Source of the DNA: an uncultured Opitutaceae bacterium
GTDB taxonomy: Bacteria > Verrucomicrobiota > Verrucomicrobiia > Opitutales > Opitutaceae
Length of the DNA: 64,000 nucleotides
Direction: 5' to 3'
Assembly (NCBI GenBank): GCA_951813085.1
Contig: OX638348.1
Span: 1,497,627-1,561,626 of the forward strand
The translations under genes and the position numbers were made by a program. Below, one piece after another: positions 1 to 9,819 of this stretch. Position 1 is the first letter of the stretch. Every line of letters begins with the position of its first letter. Below the pieces are notes generated by a model. That model was not told the DNA's origin and searched no databases. It saw nothing but the letters and a program-made list of their open reading frames with translations.

Positions 1-184
1 GGTACCCAACGGCAGTGGGGGGAAGCACCAGGGGGAGAGTCGTTAAGCTAGACAACGCATAACAGCCCCAAAATCGTTTTCGGGCCAGCAAGTAGGCGAG
101 AGCGCAACCCGGCACGAACACCACAGCGCTCGCAAGCGCTGCCCATAGCAAGGTGGAGAAAACTGTTTCGAATAGGCTAGGCAC
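1..184 (-). CDS. modB: Molybdate ABC transporter permease ModB, N-terminal part (runs off the window)
   Basis: Inner-membrane permease of the molybdate importer; only about the first 61 residues are in the window. Reading from a GTG at 184 gives a hydrophobic first membrane segment (LLWAALASAVVFVPGCALAY), the pattern LARKRFWG, and then LPLVLPPTAVGY. That last segment is the highly conserved start of the second region of ModB-type permeases. A TTG one codon upstream is an alternative start. It lies 71 nt downstream of modA in the same direction, as expected for a modAB operon. The remainder, including the EAA loop, is beyond base 1. Confidence 0.82.
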   Translation of the reverse strand, partial: MPSLFETVFSTLLWAALASAVVFVPGCALAYLLARKRFWGCYALSSLTTLPLVLPPTAVGY

Positions 185-255
185 CAAATCGTGAACTGCG
201 TTAGATCTCTGCGGCGAGGTTAAAGCGTCTCCAGTTGCTCACCTTCTTGCAAGCG

Positions 256-1086
256 CTATCCCTCCTCCTTTTCCCCAGGGATCCCAAACCCATAGCGCTC
301 GAAGCACTCCATCGACTCCTCGCTTTGAATGAAGAGATAAAAGCGTCCCGCCGCCTGATTTTGCAAACCTTCCCGAGTAAGAGACATCGGATACGCCGCG
401 ATTGCATCGCTCGAGCGGTCCAAGAGTCGGGCACGGTCACGCGCGGAATTGAAGTCCGTCTCGTATACGATCCCAATTGCGTTCGATACGCTTAGCGTTT
501 GGGCGAGAGCCGCGCGAGCGTCCGATGCAGGGAAAACACGTCCCCTCGAACGTATCCAGGCATTGCTGGCGCCACACTCCTTGCTTTCCAGCCACGCTTT
601 CGCGTATTTTCCTGCAGGTACCGAATTGGGATTTCCCATGCATAGAAAGTCCGCTTCCAAAGAGCACCAGTCATCCGAATCCAATCGCTCCCAAGGAGCT
701 GACACTGCGCAAATTGCTACAAGCCTATTGGTAGCGATTATCGATCGCGTTTCCGCAATCGTCTTCCCCCGTGATTCCAAGTAGTCCATCCAGTCAGAAT
801 CCGCAGATATATACACATCGGCGAGGGATGCCGAATCGATTTGTTGGGCTAGCACATTCGATCCTGCGAAGTTGTAGACAACCTCGTGTCCTGTTTCGGT
901 TTCGAACCGCTCTCCAATTTCCTGAATCGCTCCTGAAAGACTGGCCGCTGCGAAAATATGGACACTTGCCACAGGGGCGTTCGAGCGCTCATGGCAGCCA
1001 AGCAGCAGACCAAACGCCAGTGATGCAATTGCCAAAATGATCCCATGATCTCTATCGGAACCCGTTCGATCAAAAATGTCGCGCAT
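256..1086 (-). CDS. modA: Molybdate-binding lipoprotein ModA
   Basis: Substrate-binding component of the molybdate ABC importer, anchored outside the inner membrane. I chose the ATG at 1086 because it places a lipoprotein signal (hydrophobic run ending LLGC) at residues 20-31; the frame is open further upstream, but that extension is not signal-like. The mature part opens with VHIFAAASLSGAIQEIGERFE, the ModA ligand-site signature (AAASL), followed by YNFAGSNVLAQQI and ADVYISAD. Length (276 residues) is normal for the family. modB follows downstream. An anti-sigma/sigma pair lies upstream in the same direction with an 80-nt gap, so a separate promoter is possible. Confidence 0.9.
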   Translation of the reverse strand: MRDIFDRTGSDRDHGIILAIASLAFGLLLGCHERSNAPVASVHIFAAASLSGAIQEIGERFETETGHEVVYNFAGSNVLAQQIDSASLADVYISADSDWMDYLESRGKTIAETRSIIATNRLVAICAVSAPWERLDSDDWCSLEADFLCMGNPNSVPAGKYAKAWLESKECGASNAWIRSRGRVFPASDARAALAQTLSVSNAIGIVYETDFNSARDRARLLDRSSDAIAAYPMSLTREGLQNQAAGRFYLFIQSEESMECFERYGFGIPGEKEEG

Positions 1087-1166
1087 CGTCGACCAGTACG
1101 AAAGGCAAGAGACTGGAAGACAATTCAATTTCGTCTCTTCACCGCGACAATACGCGTTTGCCCCAA

Positions 1167-1922
1167 CTACGGGGTATATCCCGCTAGCATCGACTCCAAC
1201 CGTTCCTGGCTCGCTTTTGCCGTAAGGACAAATAAATGACCTTGAGACTCCCACTTGCTAACAGTCCATCCTGCCTTCTGGGGTTCGTATTCAAATTCTT
1301 CTGATAGATCAAAATTCTCGAACTCCCCTTCTTTTGCGACAAAGAGATGATATACGACCTCAGCATCCACGCAAATTATAGCTACTTTGCTATCGGACCA
1401 GTTTAGAGGGCGGCACCCGATTCCTTCCTGAGCTAGGAATTTCGGAGGCAATTGCCCTGGCAACTCGAAATTTTGTGATTCGAGCCAATCCGTAATCTTG
1501 GTAGTGTCCTTATTGAAATACTTCAAGCGCGGCCCATCGAAGGAATAGTTGAATGCGCGCTCTGCTAACGGGCCCGCATACGCGTCGCTCCGGTCCACGA
1601 TAAAGGTGAAATACACATTGACCATCAATACGACCGTTGCCGCCAAAGCTAGATAACGGACCAAGACGCGACGACGGCTTCGCCACCTTGACACATTCTC
1701 CATACTCGCTTCCAGCGCGGGCCTCAAATCCGGAGGCGGAGCGAACTCCTGCAAGCGTCCCTGGATTGTGGAGTCATCTTCTTTGGCTTGAGTCCACCAG
1801 GCCATCAATTCTGGATCACGCTTCGCCAATGCAAGCGCTTCGTCGAATCGCGGATCATCTGTCGGCGGGATATCGAGCGTATAATTCGCCAATATCAGCT
1901 TCGCTTCTACCTTATCCATCAT
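1167..1922 (-). CDS. Membrane-anchored anti-sigma factor partner
   Basis: A roughly 251-residue protein with an acidic cytoplasmic N-terminus (residues 1-75), one membrane helix near residues 86-105 (YLALAATVVLMVNVYFTFIV) and a periplasmic C-terminal domain. This topology and its place right behind an ECF sigma gene are those of an anti-sigma factor; I see no zinc-binding HxxxCxxC motif. The start at 1922 (ATGATG) overlaps the last codons of the sigma gene and has AGG seven bases upstream, implying translational coupling. What the periplasmic domain senses is not evident. Identification is by context more than by a diagnostic motif. Confidence 0.7.
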   Translation of the reverse strand: MMDKVEAKLILANYTLDIPPTDDPRFDEALALAKRDPELMAWWTQAKEDDSTIQGRLQEFAPPPDLRPALEASMENVSRWRSRRRVLVRYLALAATVVLMVNVYFTFIVDRSDAYAGPLAERAFNYSFDGPRLKYFNKDTTKITDWLESQNFELPGQLPPKFLAQEGIGCRPLNWSDSKVAIICVDAEVVYHLFVAKEGEFENFDLSEEFEYEPQKAGWTVSKWESQGHLFVLTAKASQERLESMLAGYTP

Positions 1923-2457
1923 TTGATATCCTTTCCACTTTCGGGGAGTACGCGACAATATTATTCGGACCATCCTCGCTCTTCAACTTACGCCTCAACA
2001 CCTCTTTGCCTCGGGCTAGTCGCGACATTACCGTTCCGATGGGAACGTCGAGAATCTTGGATATTTCCTTATAGGAGTAGGATTCCAAATAGTATAGGGA
2101 TACTACTTTTCTGTATTCAATTTTCAATTCCATCAATAAATCCATCACGCTTCCCGCATCAATTCTCGGGAGCGGCTCGCTATCATCAGACAAGGTTTCG
2201 TAATCCATTGACTGGTCCTCCAAGGCAACGATGCGGTTCCCTTTCCTCACCAGCTTCAAGTATTCTCGGTACAATGTCGTGTAGAGCCAGGATTTGGTCG
2301 CTTTGTCAGATCGAATGGTCGACCCTTTTTTCGCCCAAATCAGAAAGGTCTCTTGCGTCAAGTCCCAGGCATGTTCCTGCGAACCGCTGATGCTGTAGGC
2401 ATAGCGATACAGGTTTTGATAATACGCATCAATTAAATCCTGGAAGCCAATCGGCAT
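1912..2457 (-). CDS. ECF-type RNA polymerase sigma factor
   Basis: Sigma-70 family factor of 181 residues. Region 2 is visible at about residues 8-45 (AYYQNLYRYAYSISGS, then DLTQETFLIWA). Region 4 is at about 110-155 (KVVSLYYLESYSYKEISKIL followed by the helix-turn-helix recognition segment GTVMSRLARGKEVLRRKL). There is no sigma region 3, as usual for ECF factors. The 3' end overlaps the anti-sigma gene. The upstream gene in the same direction is a secreted propeller protein that could be a regulon member; that link is inference. Confidence 0.88.
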   Translation of the reverse strand: MPIGFQDLIDAYYQNLYRYAYSISGSQEHAWDLTQETFLIWAKKGSTIRSDKATKSWLYTTLYREYLKLVRKGNRIVALEDQSMDYETLSDDSEPLPRIDAGSVMDLLMELKIEYRKVVSLYYLESYSYKEISKILDVPIGTVMSRLARGKEVLRRKLKSEDGPNNIVAYSPKVERISNDG

Positions 2458-2490
2458 AATTACGTTAACGACTTAAGAACGAACAACTCC

Positions 2491-2509
2491 AGGCCCTGAT
2501 TCCGGGCCC
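2491..2509 (-). terminator. Possible weak hairpin between propeller gene and sigma gene
   Basis: Inverted repeat GGCCC/GGGCC with a 7-base loop in the 95-nt gap after the propeller gene stop codon. No clear T-run follows, so this may be a weak terminator, an attenuator or chance. Confidence 0.25.
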
Positions 2510-2552
2510 GGAGAAATTCGATATTCAACCTAACCCTAAATTTCTGTTCCTT

Positions 2553-3548
2553 CTACCATCGATAGTAGCGGCTATAGCGGCTCTGTCTCTCTGGAGACGC
2601 GCAAGCGATCACGCCAACCGTCGTACACGTCCAGTAGATTTTCCCATTGGGAGCTACGGCAACGTCAGTCGGCAGAGGGAAGCCATAGGAAACAGTAGTC
2701 AGTTTCTTTTTCCAAAGGTCATACTCCATCACGCGATTTCGACCCCCTTGATCCTCGGGACCCACGTCACCACCAAACAGCCCAGGAGTTGGCAGCTCCG
2801 TAAAGTAGAGATAACGTCCTGTTCGGTCGATCGCGATACCGTTGGGCTCCTCAAGGTCTGAAAGGAGCTTCGTGATGACATCGGCCTGCGAGCGACGTAA
2901 AATCACGCCTGCAGTCTTGCAAGTCCAATAGGCCGCTCCATTGGGAGCTACCACGATATCGGTAGGTTCGGGCTCTCCATCCGAGATCAGCGTGATCGTC
3001 TCGCCGTCTGTCGCAGATACCAGGTTCAGTCCGACGTTCCCCGGATCAGGGACCTCAGTAAAAAGGGCCTCGCCATACCGATTGAAAGTCAGGCCGCTCG
3101 GGCTCATCAGCCGGTCTTCTACGGGGGTCGTGTTCGGGTCGAATCCCTGTGGCAAATAGGGCGCCTTAGTCTTCCGGTAGCGATCGTACTTCAGAATAAC
3201 ACCCGCCGTCTTGCAGGTCCAATAAACGTTTCCACGACGGTCCAGAGCAATGTTGATTGGATAGGGCTCTCCCTCGCTTATAAGCGTCGAGGCTCCTGAG
3301 CGTAGGTCTAAGCGCTTAACGGTGTTTCCCGCTCCAAATTCCCCAACATCCGGCACCTCGGAGTAGTAGAGAGAACGGTATGAGTTCGTCGCGATACCCG
3401 TGGGAGCATTCAAGCCTTCCGCAACTATCTCTATATTGAAGGTACGTTCTTTGCTCTTCGTAGCGAGAGCGTCTGCAGTTCCTAGTAGAGCAATCGCACC
3501 CGCTAGGGATGCGGCAATTATTTTATATTTGGTCAGTATTTTGAGCAT
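2553..3548 (-). CDS. Secreted NHL/SMP-30-like beta-propeller protein with three internal repeats
   Basis: 331 residues with a signal peptide (basic start, hydrophobic stretch about 8-28, cleavage near DALA). The body holds three repeats of roughly 90 residues. Each contains a segment of the type YxEVPDPG, then GEPxPTDIxVAPNG and finally YWTCKTAGVI (the third copy reads YWTCTTVGVI). Such GxPxxIAxxxxGxxYxT spacing is typical of NHL or SMP-30-like propeller blades. The conserved Cys in each YWTC motif is unusual. Function is unknown; export to periplasm or surface is likely. It sits upstream of the ECF sigma and anti-sigma genes in the same orientation. Confidence 0.7.
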   Translation of the reverse strand: MLKILTKYKIIAASLAGAIALLGTADALATKSKERTFNIEIVAEGLNAPTGIATNSYRSLYYSEVPDVGEFGAGNTVKRLDLRSGASTLISEGEPYPINIALDRRGNVYWTCKTAGVILKYDRYRKTKAPYLPQGFDPNTTPVEDRLMSPSGLTFNRYGEALFTEVPDPGNVGLNLVSATDGETITLISDGEPEPTDIVVAPNGAAYWTCKTAGVILRRSQADVITKLLSDLEEPNGIAIDRTGRYLYFTELPTPGLFGGDVGPEDQGGRNRVMEYDLWKKKLTTVSYGFPLPTDVAVAPNGKIYWTCTTVGVIACASPERQSRYSRYYRW

Positions 3549-3769
3549 ATTTTAATCTCCAGTTTTCAGCCCACCTCCCGACCACGGACACAGTTAAGAG
3601 CCACGCCGACCTCAAGGGGAACAATTGGTTTCGGAGACAAAGAGCGCTCGCAGGAATGGTTTATTCCCAACAACAGCCAATTTTCTGAAATTAATCATCG
3701 GAATCAGCCATTCCCGCATTCAACGCACCAATGCGTTTGCCCGGGTCAACTCCTCGCAAAATCTATAGG

Positions 3770-4021
3770 CTAGCTGGAATCCTCGCCTCGCCGTCGAGCT
3801 TCCCATATGTCTTCAAGCGTCTTGATCTCAGAATCGTCTGGAATCGCCTCAAGCAGCTCTTCCATACAACCACGCGCCGAGCCTGGAGGTTCGCTCTCGC
3901 GATCTAGCCAACGCTTCCACGTACGATAGGGAACATCGTGCAACACCGCTCTCAGGTCAGATTCTGTCAAACCAGTACGCACAAGATGATGCTTCAAGGT
4001 GCGAGCGAACGGCCGGGGCAT
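3770..4021 (-). CDS. Small putative helix-turn-helix protein
   Basis: 83 residues, mostly charged. Residues 12-50 (HLVRTGLTESDLRAVLHDVP, then YRTWKRWLDRES) have the pattern of a short Cro/C1- or repressor-like helix-turn-helix: helix, turn, recognition helix, then GSARG. There is no clear ribosome binding site and no operon partner: pilT is on the same strand, 101 nt downstream. I do not recognise a specific family. A chance open frame cannot be excluded, but codon use looks normal. Confidence 0.45.
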   Translation of the reverse strand: MPRPFARTLKHHLVRTGLTESDLRAVLHDVPYRTWKRWLDRESEPPGSARGCMEELLEAIPDDSEIKTLEDIWEARRRGEDSS

Positions 4022-4122
4022 AGATCAAGACCATGCCAATTTGGCACTGAAGTCGACCCCGAAAACAGAATAGCGGTTGATCTCCTAGATTCTGTCGAAG
4101 GTCGAATCAGGAATCAACCGGA

Positions 4123-5193
4123 CTACGAAGCGGATACTTTGCCACCTAGATCCTCGAGGCGCTTGCGCATGTCGTCTGGAGACTGGGCCTTCTCGAAGGC
4201 CTCTCGGGCCGAAATGAGACCACGATTGTATAGACTCATCAAATGCGTATCCATCGTGAACATACCCAGCTTCGCTCCGGTTTGAATATCGGAGTCAATT
4301 CGATAGGTCTTATTGTCGCGTATCAGGGCAGCGATGGAAGTAGTAGTAACCATTATTTCTAGGCCTGCGACACGTCCCCCACCTTCTTTCTTGCAAAGTA
4401 CTTGAGAGACTACGGACACGAGCGAAGTCGCCAATTGCGTCCGAATCACTTCTTTCATGTTCGCAGGAAACGCGTCGACGATTCGGTCAACCGTTTTTGC
4501 AGCGCTGTTGGTATGGAGCGTCCCAAAAACAAGGTGACCGGTCTCCGCAGCTTCGATCGTTTCCAAATCTCGCATTTCACCTACAAGGATCACATCTGGA
4601 TCCTGACGCAATGCGCGGCGAATCGCTTCGGAAAATGAGGGTACATCTACGCCCACCTCGCGCTGAGTGATAATGCACTTGTTGTGATCGTGATAGTACT
4701 CGATCAGGTCCTCAATCGTAATTACATGACCACTACGCTTTTGATTGATATAGTTAATCATCGAAGCGAGCGTGGTACTTTTACCCGAACCGGTTGGACC
4801 GGTCACAAGGACCAATCCACGAGGACGATAGAGAAGATCCTTTATTTGGTCTGGAATGCCAATGTCCTCTAAATCGAAGAATTCGTTAGGGATCTGCCGC
4901 AGCACCAAGCCATAGTTCCCTTTCGCCCGCAAAACGCTCACGCGAAAACGCGACTTATCCATGTATGCGAATCCGAAATCCGCTCCCCCTTCGGTCTTGG
5001 CAGCCTGAACGTACGAGTCCGCAGTAATCGACTGCATCAGCCTTTCAGTATCGGCGGGTGTCAGGTCAGGCCCATCGACGGAAACCATTCCCCCGTGCAG
5101 TCTGAGCGTGGGAGGCTTTCCCACCTGAATATGAAGATCGGAAGCGCCCTCCTCGAATACCAATTCGAGCAACTCGTTCATTTCGTAACTCAT
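4123..5193 (-). CDS. pilT: Type IV pilus retraction ATPase PilT
   Basis: Hexameric AAA-type ATPase that depolymerises type IV pili in twitching motility. 356 residues, normal length, with the characteristic N-terminus ending [19 protein letters not shown]. Walker A is GPTGSGKS (about residues 131-138), the Asp box follows, Walker B is in [12 protein letters not shown], and the His box is [12 protein letters not shown]. The Asp box reads [10 protein letters not shown] where the family has TIEDPIEYVH, so two conserved positions are changed. The next gene upstream on the strand is the frameshifted extension ATPase gene. PilT-only cells would retract but not extend pili, so this gene may also be on its way to loss. 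Confidence 0.92.
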   Translation of the reverse strand: MSYEMNELLELVFEEGASDLHIQVGKPPTLRLHGGMVSVDGPDLTPADTERLMQSITADSYVQAAKTEGGADFGFAYMDKSRFRVSVLRAKGNYGLVLRQIPNEFFDLEDIGIPDQIKDLLYRPRGLVLVTGPTGSGKSTTLASMINYINQKRSGHVITIEDLIEYYHDHNKCIITQREVGVDVPSFSEAIRRALRQDPDVILVGEMRDLETIEAAETGHLVFGTLHTNSAAKTVDRIVDAFPANMKEVIRTQLATSLVSVVSQVLCKKEGGGRVAGLEIMVTTTSIAALIRDNKTYRIDSDIQTGAKLGMFTMDTHLMSLYNRGLISAREAFEKAQSPDDMRKRLEDLGGKVSAS

Positions 5194-5270
5194 ATAATCC
5201 CTATCGGCTGAATTTGCTGATTATTGAACCAGTCGGCCCTCGCGAAACCATTCGATTCAGGTGATTTTCG

Positions 5271-6982
5271 TCAAATAAGAGAAGGCTCATCTACCGTTAC
5301 TGTCAAAACCTCCTCTACAGAGGTCATTCCAGCGAGGACTTTTCGCACCCCATCTTCTCGCATAGTCCTCATACCCAACTCTTTAGCGATACCCCTCATT
5401 TGAGCCGCGCTCCCACCCGAATAGATCAATTTCTCGATTTCATCGTTAACCTTGAATATCTCGAAAATCCCGAATCTTCCTTTCACACCTTGATTGTGGC
5501 ACTTCGGGCACCCTCGCCCTCTCAATGAATCGAGCATCCTTGATCGAATCCTTATCCAAGCCAATAGCGCTCAGCTCACGCTGAGTCGGCTCGTGGGGAC
5601 GAGCGCAATCTGGACATATCCGGCGAACGAGACGCTGCGCCATTGACGCCCTCAAAGAGGTCGCCACCAAATAGGGTTTCACGCCAATATCCACGAGACG
5701 CGTTACTGCAGAAGGGGAGCGTCATTGGTGTGAAGGGTGCTGAGCACCATATGGCCCGTCAATGAGGCGTTGATGGCGATCTCAGCCGTTTCCTTGTCTC
5801 GAATCTCGCCCACCATGATGATATTCGGCGCCTGCCTCAGCATAGCTTTCAGAGCGGCAGCGAACGTCATACCTACATTTTTTCGGACAGGTACTTGGTT
5901 GATTCCAGGCATTTGGTACTCGATGGGATCTTCAACCGTTATAATCTTCCGGTCCGGCTTGTTCACGTAGTTCAAGCAACTATAGAGGGTTGTCGTTTTT
6001 CCCGATCCCGTAGGCCCCGTAACCAGAAGAATCCCATCCGGCAAGGTGATCAGCTGCTCAAAATTCTCTTGATCATCGCTTAAGAACCCCAATTCGGGGA
6101 GCCCTTTCATCAATCCTGTCTTATCGAGAATTCGCATAACGATGCTCTCGCCGTATGCAGTTGGCAATGACGATACCCGCAGGTCGTAGTCAACCCCTTC
6201 CACTCTTACCTGGATGCGTCCATCTTGAGGGAGTCGCTTTTCTGCGATACTCAATTTCCCCATAACCTTGATACGCGAGATCACAGGTAGTTGGAGACGC
6301 TTTGGCGGTGGACTTGACATCTCCTGCAATTCCCCATCGACACGGTATCTAACTCGAAAACGCGTATCCATAGGCTCGAGATGTATGTCAGAGGCTCGCT
6401 GGCGTATCGCTTCTGCGATAATCACTTGCACCAAGCGGATAATAGGGGCGTCCGATTCATCGGCTCCCACGTCTTCCATCTCCATCGTTACGCCCGCGCT
6501 GCGCGCCGCGATATCGCTTTCCTCTTCACTGTCCAAGGATTCCAACGCGTTGCGATCATAACGCGTATTAATCGCTTCCTCGATTTGCTTTCCATCCGCC
6601 AATACGGGCTCGATAGGCGTTTTGAGCATATGCGAGAGGCTATCGATCGATTCGACATCCAAGGGGTTCGATATCGCTACGAGAAGCGATTCATCATGAA
6701 ACTCCAATGGAAAGACGCGAAATTGTCGCGCCACCGTTTCCTGCAAGTATTCGCCTGGTTCCTTGGGGAGATCTAGCTCGTTAAAATCAACGAACCGCAG
6801 AGAAAATTCGTCGGCCAACAGCTTTAAAACGTCTTCCGCTCCAGAAACCCCTTGCGAACGAGCTCCTCGAACTGCGCTTCCTCGTCAATTCGCTCCCGGC
6901 TTTCCTCGATGATCCTCAGCTGCTCTTTCGATACGAGACCTTTACGGACGACAAGCTGAAGAATGAGCGAAAAATCGGACAT
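5271..6982 (-). pseudogene. pilB: Type IV pilus assembly / type II secretion ATPase (PilB/GspE), three frameshifts
   Basis: Total length matches a complete PilB (about 570 codons), but the frame breaks three times. From the ATG at 6982 the protein begins SDFSLILQLVVRKGLVSKEQ. Near 6900 it must shift (net -1) into the frame giving [20 protein letters not shown]. The long middle part carries [12 protein letters not shown] (Walker A) and the His box STLHTNDAP, then meets a stop at 5703. The product continues in another frame ([27 protein letters not shown]) and shifts again near 5540 in a G-rich run to reach GCPKCHNQGVKGRFGIFEIF. The CxxC pairs of the zinc site are split between two frames. It would power pilus extension if intact. 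Homopolymer sequencing errors are an alternative at the last two sites. Confidence 0.85.
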
Positions 6983-7072
6983 TGGAATCAGTCATTAAAG
7001 GGGATTTTTCGTTTAGCCAACCACTGAATCAATCATCCCAGCAATATGCGAAATTCCGGGAACGGATCCAAC

Positions 7073-8989
7073 CTACTTCAATGACATGAGGAATTCCGCG
7101 TTCGACTTGGTAGCCTTAAGACGCTTGATCAGCATTTCCATAGCCTCAACGCCCGGAACGCCCTGCATAACTCGACGCAGGCCATATACCTTCTCCAGCT
7201 CCTGAGGATGGTAGAGCAGTTCTTCCTTTCGCGTTCCGCTTCGCTCGAAATTTATTGCCGGGAAAACGCGCTTGTTTATCAGATCGCGATCCAAATGGAT
7301 TTCCATGTTTCCGGTACCTTTGAATTCCTCGAAAATCACTTCGTCCATCTTGCTTCCCGTATCGACTAACGCGGTACCCATAATAGTCAGGCTTCCCCCG
7401 TCTTCAATATTGCGCGCGGATCCAAAAAACCGTTTCGGCTTCTGAAGCGCCGTCGCTTCGATACCCCCGCTCATGATTTTTCCACTATTGCTAGCAAGCG
7501 CATTGTAGGCGCGAGCGAGCCGAGTTATCGAATCAAGCAAGATGACCACGTCCTTACCCGCTTCAACTATTCGCCTCGATTTCTCCACTACCATTTCCGC
7601 GGCGTGGACATGGCTAGAGGCGGTTTCATCAAACGTGGAGCTCACTACCTCCCCTTTGGATTTTCTACGAAAATCGGTTACCTCTTCAGGGCGCTCATCG
7701 ATCAACAATACGATCAAATGGGCATTGGGATAATTTTCCTGTACCGAATTCGCCAGGCCTTGAAGCAGTACGGTTTTCCCGGTTCGAGGAGGAGCTACAA
7801 TGAGTCCTCGCTGACCTAGGCCGATCGGCGTCAGGATGTCGAACGCGCGCATCGAAACATCTTTCTTGCTGTTGCTCGGCAACGGCGTTTCCAGAACCAT
7901 CCGCTCCGTTGGATAGTAGGGAACAAGATCCTCAAAAGCGGTCACCTTAGCCACTTCCTCAGGTTCACCTCCCATGGCCGATACGATCTTGACTGCCGAC
8001 GGGCACCGCTCGCCTTCCTGTGGTGGAGTGGCGACCACTTCGAGCTCGTGACCGCGTTGCAAGCTGTAGTGATTTATCACCGACGCGGGAACATAAACGC
8101 TCTCGGGCTTAAGCTGGTAATTGCTGGCTGCGTGAACAACAAACCCATGCCCTTCATCTGCAAGGTCGAGAAATCCTTTGTCCGTAAAACGCAGAGTCTT
8201 CTCCGTCGCGAGCTTGAAAATCTGCTCGATAATCTGCTTACGCCCAGGCTTGTCCTCGAACACGACCCCCAAGGCCTCCGCGCCCGAGCGCGCTTGATCA
8301 ATCGGCATTTCGTAAAGTTCCGATAGGTCTATTGGCGCTTCGCTAAGGTCCAGGGCCTCCGCGATCGCAACCACATCCTCGAATTTCGTATAGCGGGCAG
8401 AATCCGGGAGCGTACCACCGACGTGATCGGTATCCTTAGGAGGAAGCGGCTGCTTCCAGCCTCCGCCTCCTTTTTGATTTGGCCGATTGCCAACCTTGTG
8501 GTTCTTCTTTCGGTTTTTTTGATTCGGATGCTGACCGCGCTTGTTTTGGTTCCGATTGCCGTTTTGATTGTTGTACCGTTTTTGAGATCCCTGTTTCTGG
8601 TTCCCCTGGGAATTTCTCGCTTCTTGATGCTCCGACGCTTTATCCTCCTCCGTCGGCGAGACGCCTGAATCGTTCGATTGACCTCTGTCACCAGGCTTCG
8701 TATCCGCCGGAACATCCGGAGCGACCTCGACCGATTCCACGTCGTCGAAATGCGATCCACGCCCCTTGAAGTCGGCAGGCCGGAACTCAGAGCTATCAAC
8801 TTCCGATCGAGGAGCAGTCTCTTGACCGCCCTGTCCCTCAACGCTCTCTGAAACGGCTTTGCGGGCTGCTTTCTTGGCCGCTTTTCGAGCGGATTTCTTG
8901 GCTGCTTCCTTCGCAGGCTTTGGGCTTTCGTTCAGATCCAGTTCCCCGGGAACGATCGGCTCATTAGTCGTTTCAGATTCAGTAGACAT
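7073..8989 (-). CDS. rho: Transcription termination factor Rho with long low-complexity N-terminal extension
   Basis: 638 residues, about 220 longer than E. coli Rho. Residues 1-50 are Lys/Ala-rich, and about 115-180 are rich in Asn, Gln, Gly, Lys and Arg ([20 protein letters not shown]). The RNA-binding cold-shock-like domain follows ([15 protein letters not shown]). The ATPase core has the P-loop APPRTGKT, the Walker B region [17 protein letters not shown] and the Q-loop/R-loop segments [20 protein letters not shown] and [20 protein letters not shown]. Rho hexamers bind nascent RNA and terminate transcription. It follows coaE with an 81-nt gap, so the two may be cotranscribed. Intact. Confidence 0.97.
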   Translation of the reverse strand: MSTESETTNEPIVPGELDLNESPKPAKEAAKKSARKAAKKAARKAVSESVEGQGGQETAPRSEVDSSEFRPADFKGRGSHFDDVESVEVAPDVPADTKPGDRGQSNDSGVSPTEEDKASEHQEARNSQGNQKQGSQKRYNNQNGNRNQNKRGQHPNQKNRKKNHKVGNRPNQKGGGGWKQPLPPKDTDHVGGTLPDSARYTKFEDVVAIAEALDLSEAPIDLSELYEMPIDQARSGAEALGVVFEDKPGRKQIIEQIFKLATEKTLRFTDKGFLDLADEGHGFVVHAASNYQLKPESVYVPASVINHYSLQRGHELEVVATPPQEGERCPSAVKIVSAMGGEPEEVAKVTAFEDLVPYYPTERMVLETPLPSNSKKDVSMRAFDILTPIGLGQRGLIVAPPRTGKTVLLQGLANSVQENYPNAHLIVLLIDERPEEVTDFRRKSKGEVVSSTFDETASSHVHAAEMVVEKSRRIVEAGKDVVILLDSITRLARAYNALASNSGKIMSGGIEATALQKPKRFFGSARNIEDGGSLTIMGTALVDTGSKMDEVIFEEFKGTGNMEIHLDRDLINKRVFPAINFERSGTRKEELLYHPQELEKVYGLRRVMQGVPGVEAMEMLIKRLKATKSNAEFLMSLK

Positions 8990-9070
8990 AGATTAGAAAT
9001 GCCAACGCCGGAGAGGTTGCCACAGCGGCAATCCAAACTCGCATGAATGCGTGGTGGGTGATTTAGAAAA

Positions 9071-9643
9071 TTAAAGTCGCGTAAGAAGCGTTTTTACTTG
9101 GTCTTCCAGAAATTCGAGAGATCCCTCATTTAGCAGTACAAAATCGGCCAATTCCGCTTTTTCTTTCAACGGCATTTGACGATGGATGCGCGCCAACGCT
9201 TGAGCTCGACCTATGCCTTTTCGCTCTAAACGTTCGACCAGCGTAGAGAGATCACTGAACACACAGACGGTAAAATCAACCCTATTCTGAAGGTTTTTTT
9301 CAAACAGCAAAGGGATTTCAATCACCCATTTCGCATCCGGCTGATTTGAGACAGCAGTCTCCCATGCATCGCGTACCGAAGGATGAAGCAGATCTTCTAG
9401 AGTCTTCAATCGAGCGGAATCGGAGAAGACAATCTCACCCAGCGCCGCTCGGTCGATCCCTTTGTCCGGAATAGCGATGCCGGGACCGAATTTATCCTCG
9501 ATCGCTTCGATTATCCGGGCATCGCTCTCTAGCAAATCATGGACGATCGCATCGCAATCCAGGCATTGAAAGCCACCTTTCTGGAACATCGCCAAGACGG
9601 TGGACTTTCCGGACCCCATGCCTCCAGTAAGACCGATCACCAT
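9071..9643 (-). CDS. coaE: Dephospho-CoA kinase
   Basis: Catalyses the last step of coenzyme A synthesis, phosphorylating the ribose 3'-OH of dephospho-CoA with ATP. 190 residues, normal length. P-loop GLTGGMGSGKST is at the N-terminus, followed by the conserved FQCLDCDAIVHDLL (Asp of the DAD region), LHPSVRDAW, the substrate lid segment VIEIPLLFEKNLQNRVD, and RIHRQMPLKEKAELADFVLLN (the conserved RxxxQ and DxVLxN motifs). It begins with ATG at 9643 and lies upstream of rho on the same strand. No lesions seen. Confidence 0.96.
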   Translation of the reverse strand: MVIGLTGGMGSGKSTVLAMFQKGGFQCLDCDAIVHDLLESDARIIEAIEDKFGPGIAIPDKGIDRAALGEIVFSDSARLKTLEDLLHPSVRDAWETAVSNQPDAKWVIEIPLLFEKNLQNRVDFTVCVFSDLSTLVERLERKGIGRAQALARIHRQMPLKEKAELADFVLLNEGSLEFLEDQVKTLLTRL

Positions 9644-9819
9644 AACCCATCCATCACGCTCGAGTTTCCAATTAGCAACATCATTCCTTTATCACAAATC
9701 GCAAAGGAAGCGTCAAGTTAACGGGGCGGCATCTCGAGTACGACTCATCGCTATGAGAACAGGCGAAGCCACCCATTCTAACGGCGGTGTAAGGATATTT
9801 GTGTAAACTTTTTTTACAG

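Noticed and set aside
5700-5720. Programmed frameshifting in pilB
   Set aside because: Three shifts in one gene, no heptameric slip site or downstream stimulator visible at the sites, and no precedent in the family.
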